A stretch of 36,106 nt of DNA from an uncultured Eubacteriales bacterium (GTDB lineage Bacteria > Bacillota > Clostridia > Oscillospirales > Acutalibacteraceae): positions 1-36,106 of the forward strand of contig CAKTFN010000016.1 in the NCBI GenBank assembly GCA_934561055.1. The letters run 5' to 3'. This document shows, piece after piece, positions 24,397-32,567 of the stretch. The translations under genes and the position numbers were made by a program. The notes beneath the pieces are model-generated. The model was not told the DNA's origin, made no database searches, and worked only from the letters and a program-made list of their open reading frames with translations. Numbering within the stretch: the stretch's first letter is position 1; every line of letters starts with the position of its first letter.

Positions 24397-24629
24397 ATGC
24401 AAACGCCCCTTTCTTTCATGAGAGAAAGGATATCTTCGGTGATATACTCCTTTCCCTGTGTGTGCAAAACGTCATAGCTCGGAACGATGTAACCGTTTAA
24501 AATGCCGCTTTTTGAAAGCGCGTCATAAACTTTTTCCGCACCGATTCCGAGCTTCTCGGAGAGACTTTCAATGCAGAAGAGAGCAAACTCAAGTTCGTTT
24601 GAATTTTTGATGTTTTCCTTTTCGCCCAT
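24393..24629 (-). CDS. DUF3791-type small protein
   Basis: A 78-residue helical protein whose core reads ELEFALFCIESLSEKLGI, KVYDALSKSGIL, and IVPSYDVLHTQGKEYITEDI. The YDVLHTQGKEYI block is characteristic of DUF3791 proteins, which commonly sit next to DUF3990 genes in Firmicutes. The ATG has a strong CGGAGGT site. It starts 22 bases after ymfH and its stop overlaps the DUF3990 start (ATGA). The function is unknown; a partner or antitoxin for the DUF3990 protein is the natural guess. Confidence 0.8.
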   Translation of the reverse strand: MGEKENIKNSNELEFALFCIESLSEKLGIGAEKVYDALSKSGILNGYIVPSYDVLHTQGKEYITEDILSLMKERGVCI

Positions 24630-24651
24630 AAAAGTACCTCCGAATAAAAAT

Positions 24652-25920
24652 TTATTTCACAACCGACAAACAGCAGTTGTTTTCATCAAAATGTGTTTTG
24701 AGCGTTTTCTCAATGTCTTTTTTTGTGATTGATTTGTAAACTTCAAGCGTATCAAAAAGGCCGAAGCCGTTGAAATACGAATCAACGAGGGCGTTTGCAA
24801 GGTTTTCCGTCTCGTTGAAGCCGAGAACCTCAAGTCCGTAAAGGCGTTTTCTGACCGTTTCAAAATCATCGTCGGAAATGCCTTCCTTGCGAAGTCTTTT
24901 GATTTCGCCGATAATTTCGTCCCTGACTTTTTTCGGGTCGTTGCTTTCTCCGGTAAAAATCGGAACCGAAAAGCCTCTTCCCGTGAAGTATTCCGTGCCG
25001 AAGCTTTGGTTAATAAGTCCTTCTTCAAGCATTTTGCAGTAGAGCGGCGAAACCTTTCCGGCAATGATTCCGAGCGCAAGGTTAACGGAAACAAGCTCCT
25101 TCGGCGTGCGAAGGGGAGATGAAAGGTTCTCTTTGAAGCCGAGGGCAAATTTTGTAACGTCAACACCGAGCTTTTCTTCGGTGTAATCGGTAACGACGGC
25201 TTTGTCCTCTTCGGGAATGATCTGTTCAAATTCAACCTTTTCTTCCTTTTTGAGAACCCTGTCCGCAATTTTCAAAACGTCCTCTTTTTTAACGTTGCCC
25301 GCAACGGCAAGAGCCATATTTGAAAGGTTATAGAACGTGTTGTAGCAGCCGTAAAGGAGATCTGCATTGATTTCTGCAATGGATTCAATGGTTCCCGCAA
25401 TGTCGATTCTCACCGGGTTTTTGCTGTAAAGGCCGCGAAGAAGGTTAAAAAGCGTCTGCCAGTCCGGGTCGTCCTGATACATTCTGATTTCCTGTCCGAT
25501 AATTCCCTGTTCTTTTTGAACGGTCTGTTCGGTGAAATACGGCTTTTTCACAAAGTCGAGAAGAATTTCGAGCGACTTTTCAAAATTGCTGCTGCAAGAA
25601 AAAATGTAGCAGGTGCGGTCAAAGGACGTGAAAGCGTTAGCGTTTGCACCCGTTTTTGCAAAAAGCTCAAATGCGTCAAGTTCTTCGCTTTCAAAAAGCT
25701 TGTGTTCAAGAAAATGAGCAATGCCCTCCGGAACGCAGGTGAAGTCCTTTTCGTTTTTGAGCTTGAAGCAGGTGTCGATTGAGCCGTACTTCGTTCCGAA
25801 CATTGCAAAAGCTCCGGTGTATTCCGGCTTTTCCATCACGAATATTTTAAGACCGCTGTCGTGGTTGATTTCGTAGTAACCGTCCGAAAGAAGGTCGTTT
25901 TTAATGAATTTTTCAGTCAT
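24652..25920 (-). CDS. ymfH: Zinc peptidase M16 family, YmfH-like
   Basis: A 422-residue M16 metallopeptidase related to Bacillus YmfH. The inverted zinc motif is intact: His69-F-L-Glu72-His73 in IAHFLEHKLF, with a distal Glu near 144 (IGQEIRM). The second, non-catalytic M16 half follows (LSNMALAVAGNVKKEDVL onward). The start is set at ATG 25918-25920, which overlaps the ymfF stop by eight bases and has AAAGGAGG; upstream in-frame starts lie inside ymfF and lack support. M16 pairs typically work as a heterodimer, one subunit catalytic, one not; this is the catalytic partner. The substrate is unknown. Confidence 0.92.
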   Translation of the reverse strand: MTEKFIKNDLLSDGYYEINHDSGLKIFVMEKPEYTGAFAMFGTKYGSIDTCFKLKNEKDFTCVPEGIAHFLEHKLFESEELDAFELFAKTGANANAFTSFDRTCYIFSCSSNFEKSLEILLDFVKKPYFTEQTVQKEQGIIGQEIRMYQDDPDWQTLFNLLRGLYSKNPVRIDIAGTIESIAEINADLLYGCYNTFYNLSNMALAVAGNVKKEDVLKIADRVLKKEEKVEFEQIIPEEDKAVVTDYTEEKLGVDVTKFALGFKENLSSPLRTPKELVSVNLALGIIAGKVSPLYCKMLEEGLINQSFGTEYFTGRGFSVPIFTGESNDPKKVRDEIIGEIKRLRKEGISDDDFETVRKRLYGLEVLGFNETENLANALVDSYFNGFGLFDTLEVYKSITKKDIEKTLKTHFDENNCCLSVVK

Positions 25921-27193
25921 TGACGTTATCCTCCTTTTTCTCGCTTTCAAGAATGAAAACCGTGTCCTCGCTGACCGAAAAAGCGGCAACGATGATTTCC
26001 TCACGGCTGACCGCTTTGATCATTTCGGAAATTGCGTCCGGGGTGAAAAATTCGCCCGTTGAGCAGTAAGCTTTGAACCATGCGTCGATGTCCGTTCCGG
26101 CGTCCTCAACGGAGTGGAGCGTGTCGCAAAGGCTGAGCTTTGCCTGATTGATTGTTTCGTCGTCAAAATTGCCTTTTCTCACTTCGTCAAGCTCGTTTCT
26201 GATTGCGTCAAGAGCTTTTTGAGCGTTTTCGGTTTCAACGCCGCTTTGAACGGCAATGATACCTTTTGAATTGACGAGCGAGGAGCTGCAATAATAGCAA
26301 AGGCTCATCTTTTCACGAACATTCATGAAGAGCTTTGAAAAAGTACCCGAGCCGAAAATTGCGTTCATAACCTTTAAAGCGGCATAATTGTCCATGTTGT
26401 AGGTCATGCCGGCTCTGTATCCGACAACGAGCTTTCCCTGCTTGACGTTCTGCTTTTCCGTAACGGTTTTTGTGCCGTAGCTTTCGGTGAGGAATTCGGT
26501 TGTGATGTCAATGATGTTTTTGCGTTCAAGCTTTTCAAAGTACGGTTTTACGGTGTCGGTAATTTCCTTTTCGCTCTTCGGGCCGATGTAGTTTATTTGA
26601 ATCGGACAGGAGAAAATGAGGCTTTTCCATTCCTCGAAAAGAGCCTTTCCGTCGAGCTTTTCGATGATTTCTTTTTTTCCGTACTTGTTCAGCGAGTACG
26701 CCTCGTCTTTACACATTTCTTCAATCATACGGTTGAGAGCGTAAATTCTTTTTTCGTCCTTTTCGCTTTCGATTTTTTGAAGAAGAAGTCGCTTTTCACG
26801 TTCAACGTTTTCCTTTTTGAATCCGTCCGGTGTGATGTCCGGCTCAAAAAGGCAGGAGAGAAGCAGTCTGATGCATTCTTCCGTAATCGGTGCGCCGTCA
26901 AGCGTGAATTTATCGTCAAGGCAGGTGAGGTTAAGACTCAAAACGAGAGCTTCACCCGACTTTGAAACCGACGGAGAAATGATTGCGCCGTAAAGCTTTG
27001 CGAGCGCACGGTTCATTGAAAAAACCGTCGGATATTTTTTTGTTGTTCTTGAAAGAAGATAGATAAGAAGGGCTTTTTCGCTCGTTTTGGAATCAAGGGG
27101 AGCTATGATGTTCAGCGACATTGTTGTTGTTTTGAACTTTCCCGTTTGGTGATATCCGAGCTTTACGCCCTTTGAAATTTTTGAAACGTTCAC
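25913..27193 (-). CDS. ymfF: M16 family peptidase-like protein, YmfF-like (non-catalytic partner)
   Basis: A 426-residue M16-fold protein related to Bacillus YmfF. It begins MNVSKISKGVKLGYHQTGKFKTTT and lacks the HxxEH zinc motif; the corresponding region reads LLIYLLSRTTKKYPT. The R-Y motif region near the C-terminal half is present (VVGYRAGM... SGTFSKLFMNVREKMSLCYYC). It starts at GTG (27191-27193) with GGGAGG upstream. It probably dimerises with the downstream YmfH, with which it overlaps by eight bases. It is the first gene of a seven-gene run ending with the TfoX-N gene. Confidence 0.9.
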   Translation of the reverse strand: MNVSKISKGVKLGYHQTGKFKTTTMSLNIIAPLDSKTSEKALLIYLLSRTTKKYPTVFSMNRALAKLYGAIISPSVSKSGEALVLSLNLTCLDDKFTLDGAPITEECIRLLLSCLFEPDITPDGFKKENVEREKRLLLQKIESEKDEKRIYALNRMIEEMCKDEAYSLNKYGKKEIIEKLDGKALFEEWKSLIFSCPIQINYIGPKSEKEITDTVKPYFEKLERKNIIDITTEFLTESYGTKTVTEKQNVKQGKLVVGYRAGMTYNMDNYAALKVMNAIFGSGTFSKLFMNVREKMSLCYYCSSSLVNSKGIIAVQSGVETENAQKALDAIRNELDEVRKGNFDDETINQAKLSLCDTLHSVEDAGTDIDAWFKAYCSTGEFFTPDAISEMIKAVSREEIIVAAFSVSEDTVFILESEKKEDNVND

Positions 27194-27224
27194 TTTTATT
27201 CCTCCCGAAATAACATTCTTTTTT

Positions 27225-27234
27225 ATTCTACCAC
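27225..27234 (-). promoter_or_regulatory. Extended -10 upstream of ymfF
   Basis: Minus strand TGTGG directly before TAGAAT (27225-27230), about 30 bases from the GTG start. No good -35. Likely promoter of the ymfF-ymfH-cassette-topB-tfoX run. Confidence 0.45.
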
Positions 27235-27289
27235 ATTGACGTTATAATTACTATAGCTTGCCCGAAAAAGTTTCGGCGATTTTACGGAC

Positions 27290-27322
27290 GAAAAAAGGCT
27301 GCTCCGAAAAAACGGAACAGCC
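27290..27322 (-). terminator. Terminator of the small membrane protein gene
   Basis: A 10-bp stem (27297-27306 with 27313-27322, one wobble) and six-base loop, followed on the minus strand by a six-T run. It lies 11 bases past the stop. Confidence 0.9.
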
Positions 27323-27333
27323 CTTTTGAATTT

Positions 27334-27555
27334 TCAGTTTTCGTCCTTTTTCTCCGTACCTTTTTCGTCAAGGCGGCGGAGAATTTCCTCCTGATTTTTT
27401 CTGACGTCCGAATTTTTCACGGAAAGATAAATCAAGAATGCAATGATGAGTCCGCAAAGACCGCCGATGAATGCAACCGCATATGAGTTTACGCCGAAAA
27501 CAATCGGCAGCCATCCGCAAAGCGCAAACAGTGCAATGCCTAAAAGAATGTACAT
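27334..27555 (-). CDS. Small membrane protein, two helices (uncharacterised)
   Basis: A 73-residue protein with two hydrophobic segments (about 2-20 and 26-45) and a charged C-terminal tail (VRKNQEEILRRLDEKGTEKKDEN) likely to form a short cytoplasmic helix. No family recognised. It has a good promoter and terminator of its own. The ATG lacks a clear ribosome binding site (only GAG about ten bases upstream). A GGGAGGAA site about 30 bases upstream lies too close to another ATG in a different frame, so initiation is uncertain. An inverted repeat covers its transcription start. Confidence 0.65.
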   Translation of the reverse strand: MYILLGIALFALCGWLPIVFGVNSYAVAFIGGLCGLIIAFLIYLSVKNSDVRKNQEEILRRLDEKGTEKKDEN

Positions 27556-27603
27556 AATGTTTTCTCATGCGTTCGTTAAGCTGCATTTCCTCCCGTATCA
27601 TTT

Positions 27604-27645
27604 AAATGTATGCAACACCTTTAATTTGTTGCACCATATACATTT
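27604..27645. repeat. Inverted repeat at the transcription start of the small membrane protein gene
   Basis: AAATGTAT (27604-27611) pairs with ATACATTT (27638-27645), and GCAACA (27612-27617) with TGTTGC (27627-27632); five unpaired bases lie on one side. It begins at the end of the -10 and runs through the first 40 transcribed bases, so it could be an operator or a 5' mRNA hairpin. Confidence 0.55.
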
Positions 27646-27669
27646 TACCATATAAGACAAAAAAATCAA
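27642..27669 (-). promoter_or_regulatory. Promoter of the small membrane protein gene
   Basis: Minus strand TTGATT (27664-27669), 16-base spacer, TAAAAT (27642-27647). Confidence 0.6.
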
Positions 27670-27742
27670 CCCATAGTCCGAATATTTTTTGCCGAATGTG
27701 TAAATAAACTGTAATATTTTTTCTTTGAAGGATATTTTTCGG

Positions 27743-28906
27743 TCACAAAATTTCATCTTTGAAGCTTTCACCCGCAATGGCGGCGTTTACACCGAAAATA
27801 TCAGCAATCGTCTTTCCGATGTCGGCATAAGTTTTTCGGACTCCGAGGTTCACGGGCTTGACCTTCTTTCCGAGGACGAGAAGGGGAATGTATTCCCTTG
27901 AATGGTCGGTACTCGGCGTACTCGGATCACAGCCGTGGTCGGCGGTAACAATCACAATGTCGCTTTCATGAAGCGTCGGCAAAAATTCGCCGAACCATTT
28001 ATCAAATTCCGTCAGCGCTTTTGCATAGCCCGAAGCGTCGTTCCTATGACCGAAAAGCATATCAAAATCAACAAGGTTCGTAAAGCAAAGCCCGTGGAAA
28101 TCCGTTTTTGAAAATTCAAGCGTTTTTTTCATTCCGTCTGCGTTTGAAACGGTCGGGTTTGCCTTTTTGAACCCTTTTCCGGCAAAAATGTCAAAAATCT
28201 TTCCGACGGGGATAACGTCAAGCCCGCTTTTTGAAAGATAATCAATGAGAGTGTCCTTCGGCGGAACGAGCGAAAAATCGTGCCGCCTTGCCGTCCTTTT
28301 AAACGGGTATTCGCCCTCAAACGGTCTTGCAATAACACGTCCGACGGCAAGCTCGCCTTTGAGAAGCTCTCTTGCAATCTTACAGTATTCATAAAGCTTT
28401 TCCGGGGGAACAATGCTTTCGTGCGCCGCAATCTGAAAAACGCTGTCGGCAGAGGTATAAACAATCAGTGCGCCGGTTTCAAGGTGTTCCTGTCCGTAAT
28501 CCGCAATAACCTTCGTTCCGGAATACGGCTTGTTGCAAAGAACTTTTCTTCCCGTGCGTGCCGAAAATTCGTCAAGGAAATCCTTCGGAAAACCGTTCGG
28601 AAAAGTCGGCATCGCTTTTTTTGAAATTAGACCGCAAATTTCCAGGTGACCGGTGGTGGTGTCCTTGCCTTTTGAGCTTTCCGCACATTTTCCGAAAGCG
28701 CCGGAAGGAGCGCTCACACCTTCGGAAAAGTCAACGCCGTCAATATTAAAAAGACCGGCTTTTTTAAGGCTCGGAACGGAAAAGCCCGGCTGAACGAAAC
28801 AGGCCTTGAGCGTGTTGCTTCCCTCGTCGCCGTATGCTTTTGCATCGGGAAGCTCGCCGATTCCGACGCTGTCAAGAACAATGAGAAAAATCCGTTTGAT
28901 ATCCAT
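27743..28906 (-). CDS. deoB: Phosphopentomutase
   Basis: Interconverts ribose/deoxyribose 1-phosphate and 5-phosphate, linking nucleoside phosphorolysis to central carbon metabolism. The 387-residue length is normal for the alkaline phosphatase-superfamily enzyme. N-terminal IVLDSVGIGELPDA holds the first metal Asp, the phosphothreonine loop is in GKDTTTGHLEICG, and the C-terminal metal sites lie in DFDMLFGHRND and IVTADHGCDPS. Third gene of deoC-deoD-deoB, 13 bases after deoD. No clear terminator follows. Confidence 0.96.
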   Translation of the reverse strand: MDIKRIFLIVLDSVGIGELPDAKAYGDEGSNTLKACFVQPGFSVPSLKKAGLFNIDGVDFSEGVSAPSGAFGKCAESSKGKDTTTGHLEICGLISKKAMPTFPNGFPKDFLDEFSARTGRKVLCNKPYSGTKVIADYGQEHLETGALIVYTSADSVFQIAAHESIVPPEKLYEYCKIARELLKGELAVGRVIARPFEGEYPFKRTARRHDFSLVPPKDTLIDYLSKSGLDVIPVGKIFDIFAGKGFKKANPTVSNADGMKKTLEFSKTDFHGLCFTNLVDFDMLFGHRNDASGYAKALTEFDKWFGEFLPTLHESDIVIVTADHGCDPSTPSTDHSREYIPLLVLGKKVKPVNLGVRKTYADIGKTIADIFGVNAAIAGESFKDEIL

Positions 28907-28919
28907 GAAAGCCGCCCCT

Positions 28920-29639
28920 TCAGTCGAATTTTATCGCCGTCTCAAGCGCAATTTTCATCATGTCGGTGAAGGTGTTTTGCCTTTCCTCTGCACTGCATCC
29001 TTCGCCGGTGAACGGAAGGTCTGAGATTGTGCAGATTGCAAGTGCGCGTTTTTTGAGGTGCATCGCAGTAAGGTAAAGTCCCGCCGCTTCCATTTCAACC
29101 GCAAGCGAACCGGCTTTTGCCCATTTTTGAAGGCTTTTTTCGTCTGCGTCATAGAAGGTGTCGGAAGAAAAGAGATTTCCGACCTTGAGCGAAACGCCAA
29201 TGTCCTTTGCCGAATCGACTGCGGCGCAGAGCAGCTCGAATGAGCAGGTGGGAGCGATCGTTCCCGAAACGCCGTATTGCTCGGCAAAGCGAGAATTTGT
29301 GTTTGCGCCGATGCCGGCAACAACGTCACGAAGCTTTACTCCGTCTCCGATTCCGCCGGCCGAACCGATTCTTATAATGTTTTCGACTCCGTAAAAGCTG
29401 AAAAGCTCAAACGAGTAAATTCCGATTGACGGAATACCCATTCCGCTCGCCATTACCGAAACTTTGTGACCTTTGTAAAAGCCCGTGTAACCGTGAATTC
29501 CTCTGACGTTATTGACGAGGACGGCGTTTTCAAGAAAGGTTTCGGCAATCATTTTTGCTCTGAGCGGATCGCCGGGCATAAGTACGGTTTTTGCAAAACC
29601 GATTTCGTTTTGCGGATTGATGTGCGGTGTGTTGAGCAT
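28920..29639 (-). CDS. deoD: Purine-nucleoside phosphorylase, DeoD type
   Basis: Cleaves purine (deoxy)nucleosides with phosphate to base and (deoxy)ribose 1-phosphate. The 239-residue hexameric-type sequence shows MPGDPLRAKMIAE near the start, HGYTGFYKGHKVSVMASGMGIPS, RIGSAGG, the nucleoside-binding AVEMEAAGLY and the catalytic Asp region CTISDLPFTGE. The ATG has an AAAGGAGGAAAA site. It sits between deoC and deoB (gaps of 19 and 13 bases), so the three enzymes act in sequence on salvaged deoxynucleosides. Confidence 0.96.
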   Translation of the reverse strand: MLNTPHINPQNEIGFAKTVLMPGDPLRAKMIAETFLENAVLVNNVRGIHGYTGFYKGHKVSVMASGMGIPSIGIYSFELFSFYGVENIIRIGSAGGIGDGVKLRDVVAGIGANTNSRFAEQYGVSGTIAPTCSFELLCAAVDSAKDIGVSLKVGNLFSSDTFYDADEKSLQKWAKAGSLAVEMEAAGLYLTAMHLKKRALAICTISDLPFTGEGCSAEERQNTFTDMMKIALETAIKFD

Positions 29640-29658
29640 TTTCTTTTCCTCCTTTGAA

Positions 29659-30324
29659 TCAATAACCGAGAGCTTCTTCGTTTTTGACGATTTTTACGAT
29701 TCTGCTTGTTCCGAGCCTTGAAGCGCCGAGCTTCAGCATATCCTCGGCGTCCTTGAGGCTTGAAATTCCTCCGGCAGCCTTAATTTTAAGGTGCGGCTTA
29801 ATGTGCGAAGCAAAAAGTTCAATGTCCTCTCTTGTTGCTCCGCCGGTTGAAAAGCCGGTTGAGGTTTTGATGAAATCCGCCCCGGAATCAGAAACGATTT
29901 CGCACATTTTGATTTTTTCCTCCTCGGTAAGAAGGCAGGTCTCGATTATAACTTTGAGAATTTTTCCCTTGCAGTTTTCTCTGACGGCTTTAATTTCGTT
30001 TAAAACGAAGTCATAGTCCTTCTCTTTGAGTGCGCCGATGTTTATAACCATGTCGATTTCGTCTGCGCCGTTTTTGACGGCTTCGGCGGTTTCAAAGCAT
30101 TTGACGGCCGTTGTGACATAACCGTTCGGAAAACCGATGACGGTGCAGATTTTGATTTTATCGCCGACTTGCTCCTTCGCTTTTTTGACGAATGAGGGCG
30201 GAATGCAGACGCTTGCACAGCCGTATTTTATTCCGTCGTCGCAAAGGGTTTTGATGTCAGCCCACGTTGAAGCTTGAGCGAGCATCGTATGGTCAACCTT
30301 TGAAAGAATATCCGAAAGTTCCAT
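29659..30324 (-). CDS. deoC: Deoxyribose-phosphate aldolase
   Basis: Splits 2-deoxyribose 5-phosphate to acetaldehyde and glyceraldehyde 3-phosphate through a Schiff base. The 221-residue TIM-barrel sequence has VDHTML at the start, the DEIDMVINIGALK strand, KVIIETCLLT, the Schiff-base Lys153 in FIKTSTGF, and the second active-site Lys182 in IKAAGGI. The ATG has a CAGGAGAAA site. First gene of the deoC-deoD-deoB operon with a strong promoter. Intact. Confidence 0.96.
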   Translation of the reverse strand: MELSDILSKVDHTMLAQASTWADIKTLCDDGIKYGCASVCIPPSFVKKAKEQVGDKIKICTVIGFPNGYVTTAVKCFETAEAVKNGADEIDMVINIGALKEKDYDFVLNEIKAVRENCKGKILKVIIETCLLTEEEKIKMCEIVSDSGADFIKTSTGFSTGGATREDIELFASHIKPHLKIKAAGGISSLKDAEDMLKLGASRLGTSRIVKIVKNEEALGY

Positions 30325-30358
30325 TGTTGTTTTCTCCTGTATATTATTGTTTTACACC

Positions 30359-30391
30359 GATAATTTTATCACGAAGACGGAAAGAGGTCAA
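30359..30391 (-). promoter_or_regulatory. deo operon promoter with overlapping palindrome
   Basis: Minus strand TTGACC (30386-30391), 17-base spacer, TAAAAT (30363-30368). The -10 is covered by the small palindrome GATAA-N2-TTATC (30359-30370), a possible operator; no regulator gene is in the window. Confidence 0.7.
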
Positions 30392-30425
30392 GAAAAAGAC
30401 GGTGTTTAAGTTACGGCTTCATTGT

Positions 30426-31472
30426 TCAATTGAAGAACAAAATCATTTTCTCACAGGCTCTTTTTGAAAGGGAGGTGATTTTTTCGCTGAGCTTTGAAAT
30501 CCTTAAAAGCCGGAACAAAAGCGTTCTGATATATTCGACGGCAAGTCCGGAGGCGAAAATCGCAAATGCGAAAACAAAGCTGAAAAACACGCCGGCAAAA
30601 ATATTCATATCGGCCGCAAAGGCCGCACGTCCTTTTAAAACATAATGCCAAATGATTTTGTTGAGCTGGAACAAATATATTCCGAAAACGAGGGGAGAAA
30701 TTCTTTTGATGATTGTTCCCTTCGGACGAAGCCTTGAAAAAATCACAACGAGCAGCAGACCGCTGAGAAGAACCGTGGGGGAAACGTAGTTGAGGAGAAT
30801 ACCCGTTCCGGCAAAAACTTTTAAAGCCCAGGTGAAACAGGTGCTGACCGCCCAAAGAAAAACAAGAAATGAAGTTTTTTTCTTTTCAAAAATTCTTCCT
30901 CTTTTTGAAAGACCGCCGGCGCAATATAAGACCATGAGCCAGATTGCCGAATATCCGTCCTTGGTTTTGAACGGGTCTTTGAGTGTTCCGAGAACGGTAT
31001 ACAAAAAGAAAATTATCAAAAGCATTCGCTTCGCCGTCTTTTCATCAGTTTTGAAGATGAAGGCATTAAAGACCGGCATTGCAAAATAAAGCGCAACATA
31101 TGCTGTGAAATACCAGTAATAACCGCTTATTACCGGGAAGAGTGCTTTAAAAACGCTTTTGATTTTCAGCGGCTTTCCGATTGAAAGCGAGCTTAAAATC
31201 AACGTTACGACAAACGAATAAAAGAATGCCTGAAGCCACATCGAAACCATTTTTGAGTGGTTTCTCGGCTTGTCGGTAGCCATGTATCCGCTTATGAGGG
31301 CAAAGGCGTCAACGGCGCAGTAGCAGATTGTCTCAAGAAGATAAAAAACGGTTTTTTCCGCCGAAAAGCCGTCAAAAGTTTTGAGAATTCCTCCCTGTCC
31401 GAGTGTGTGAAGCATACACACCATGAACATCAGAATGATCCTCAAAAGGTCAATTCCGTAATTTCGTTTCAT
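30426..31472 (-). CDS. Membrane acyltransferase, acyltransferase-3 family
   Basis: A 348-residue polytopic membrane protein with about ten hydrophobic helices and the acyltransferase-3 N-terminal signature YGIDLLRIILMFMVCMLH, where His21 is the expected catalytic residue. SGYMATDKPRN and GYYWYFTAYVALYFAMP are further family blocks. Members O-acylate cell-surface polysaccharide, peptidoglycan or lipid. It is divergent from a glycosyltransferase/glycerophosphotransferase pair, so a surface polymer is the likely substrate (inference). The ATG has a CGGAGAG site. It ends in a Lys/Phe-rich tail. Confidence 0.88.
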   Translation of the reverse strand: MKRNYGIDLLRIILMFMVCMLHTLGQGGILKTFDGFSAEKTVFYLLETICYCAVDAFALISGYMATDKPRNHSKMVSMWLQAFFYSFVVTLILSSLSIGKPLKIKSVFKALFPVISGYYWYFTAYVALYFAMPVFNAFIFKTDEKTAKRMLLIIFFLYTVLGTLKDPFKTKDGYSAIWLMVLYCAGGLSKRGRIFEKKKTSFLVFLWAVSTCFTWALKVFAGTGILLNYVSPTVLLSGLLLVVIFSRLRPKGTIIKRISPLVFGIYLFQLNKIIWHYVLKGRAAFAADMNIFAGVFFSFVFAFAIFASGLAVEYIRTLLFRLLRISKLSEKITSLSKRACEKMILFFN

Positions 31473-31531
31473 TTTTTACTCTCCGTTCTTTTGATTTTTT
31501 AAAATAAAAATCGTCCTTTTGAAATGCTTAT

Positions 31532-31540
31532 ATTATATCA
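31532..31540 (-). promoter_or_regulatory. Extended -10 of the acyltransferase gene
   Basis: Minus strand TATGA followed by a perfect TATAAT (31532-31537), a TRTGn extended -10 like that before the sigma factor gene. The -35 is weak. Confidence 0.6.
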
Positions 31541-31672
31541 TAACGGGAATAAAAAAGATAGATGAAATTCGGTTAAATTTATCTTTTGTGACGGCTTTAA
31601 AAAATCTGCAATTGAAAAGATGTCATAAAAGTGTAAAACTTTTTGGCATCGTAAACATATCGATTGTTTCTG

Positions 31673-31700
31673 TTGACATTTTTTTGAAAACGTGTATCAT
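31673..31700 (+). promoter_or_regulatory. Promoter of the surface-polymer locus
   Basis: Perfect TTGACA (31673-31678), 16-base spacer, TATCAT (31695-31700), about 50 bases before the first gene. Confidence 0.75.
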
Positions 31701-31755
31701 ATATTTTGTGTAAGTTTGCAGCTTAAACTATCAGTTTTTCAAAAGGGATGGAAAG

Positions 31756-32550
31756 ATGGAAAAGCAAGTAACCTTTATTGTCAAAGCAACGAACGACGTA
31801 AACCGTGTCATGCGCTGCCTTGCAAGCATCGACAGACAAAACAACAAAAATTATAAAGTAATCGCTCTTTGCAGCCTTAAAGAAGCAAAGCTTCTTATCG
31901 AAGAGCAGTATCCGCACTTCGAGGTCAAAAAAATCAAAAAGGCGGTTTCCTTCGTTGAAAACCTCAACAAGGTTCTTCCGACGCTCGAAACGGAATACTG
32001 CGTTATTGTGAACTATGACGAAATTCTTTCTCCGGATGCAGTCGATTTGATTCTTTCTTCGGATTCCGACGTTGTTCTTTTCAACATTTCTTCGCTTACA
32101 AAGGACAAGTTCTCTCCGAGATATTCAACTTCGTCCGAATGGAGCGTTGCGGAGTATATGAAGGAAGGCTACACTCTTTGGAACAATGCGATTAAAAGCG
32201 AAATTATTGTAAATCATAACATCACGCTTGAAGATTTGACCTATTGCTCTCAGTCGGTTTTCCTTTTGCTTTCTTATTCTTTTGCCGAAAGTTTCACCGT
32301 CTTTAACACGGTTATCGCATACAGAGAAAAGCTGATGAAGAAAAAGCACATTGAATATGAAGAGTTTGAAAAACATTTGAAGGCGCTCAAAGCAATTGTG
32401 AAGCGTTTCACAAAGAAAAAAATGTTTGACGAAAAGGAGTGCGTCGTTACCGATTTTGCGCTCTCTCAGCTCGGCGAGGTATATAAGGAAGAATCGTTCT
32501 TCCGCCGCCTTCGCAAAAAGCGTCTTCTTAAAACAATGATCGGAATTTGA
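31756..32550 (+). CDS. Degenerate family 2 glycosyltransferase-like protein
   Basis: A 264-residue protein with a GT-A-like start (QVTFIVKATNDVNRVMRCLASIDRQNNKNYKVIAL split over the first strand and helix) and a later VIVNYDEILSPDAVDLIL block where GT2 enzymes carry the DxD metal site. The usual NDGS sequence is missing and the DxD position reads Tyr-Asp-Glu, so catalysis is doubtful. The C-terminus is basic (FFRRLRKKRLLKTMIG). The ATG has a GGGATGGAAAG site. It lies 17 bases upstream of the large fusion glycosyltransferase and probably assists it, or it is a divergent enzyme. Confidence 0.65.
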   Translation: MEKQVTFIVKATNDVNRVMRCLASIDRQNNKNYKVIALCSLKEAKLLIEEQYPHFEVKKIKKAVSFVENLNKVLPTLETEYCVIVNYDEILSPDAVDLILSSDSDVVLFNISSLTKDKFSPRYSTSSEWSVAEYMKEGYTLWNNAIKSEIIVNHNITLEDLTYCSQSVFLLLSYSFAESFTVFNTVIAYREKLMKKKHIEYEEFEKHLKALKAIVKRFTKKKMFDEKECVVTDFALSQLGEVYKEESFFRRLRKKRLLKTMIGI

Positions 32551-32567
32551 CGAAGGGAGAATGAAAG

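Noticed and set aside
26600..27193. ymfF as a broken peptidase because HxxEH is missing
   Set aside because: The YmfF member of this M16 pair normally lacks the zinc motif; the gene is full length and overlaps its catalytic partner.
27368..27601. 77-codon minus-strand frame overlapping the small membrane protein
   Set aside because: Its GGGAGG is only two to three bases from the internal ATG, and the product (Cys/His/Arg-rich, no helices) looks like a frame shadow of the two-helix protein.
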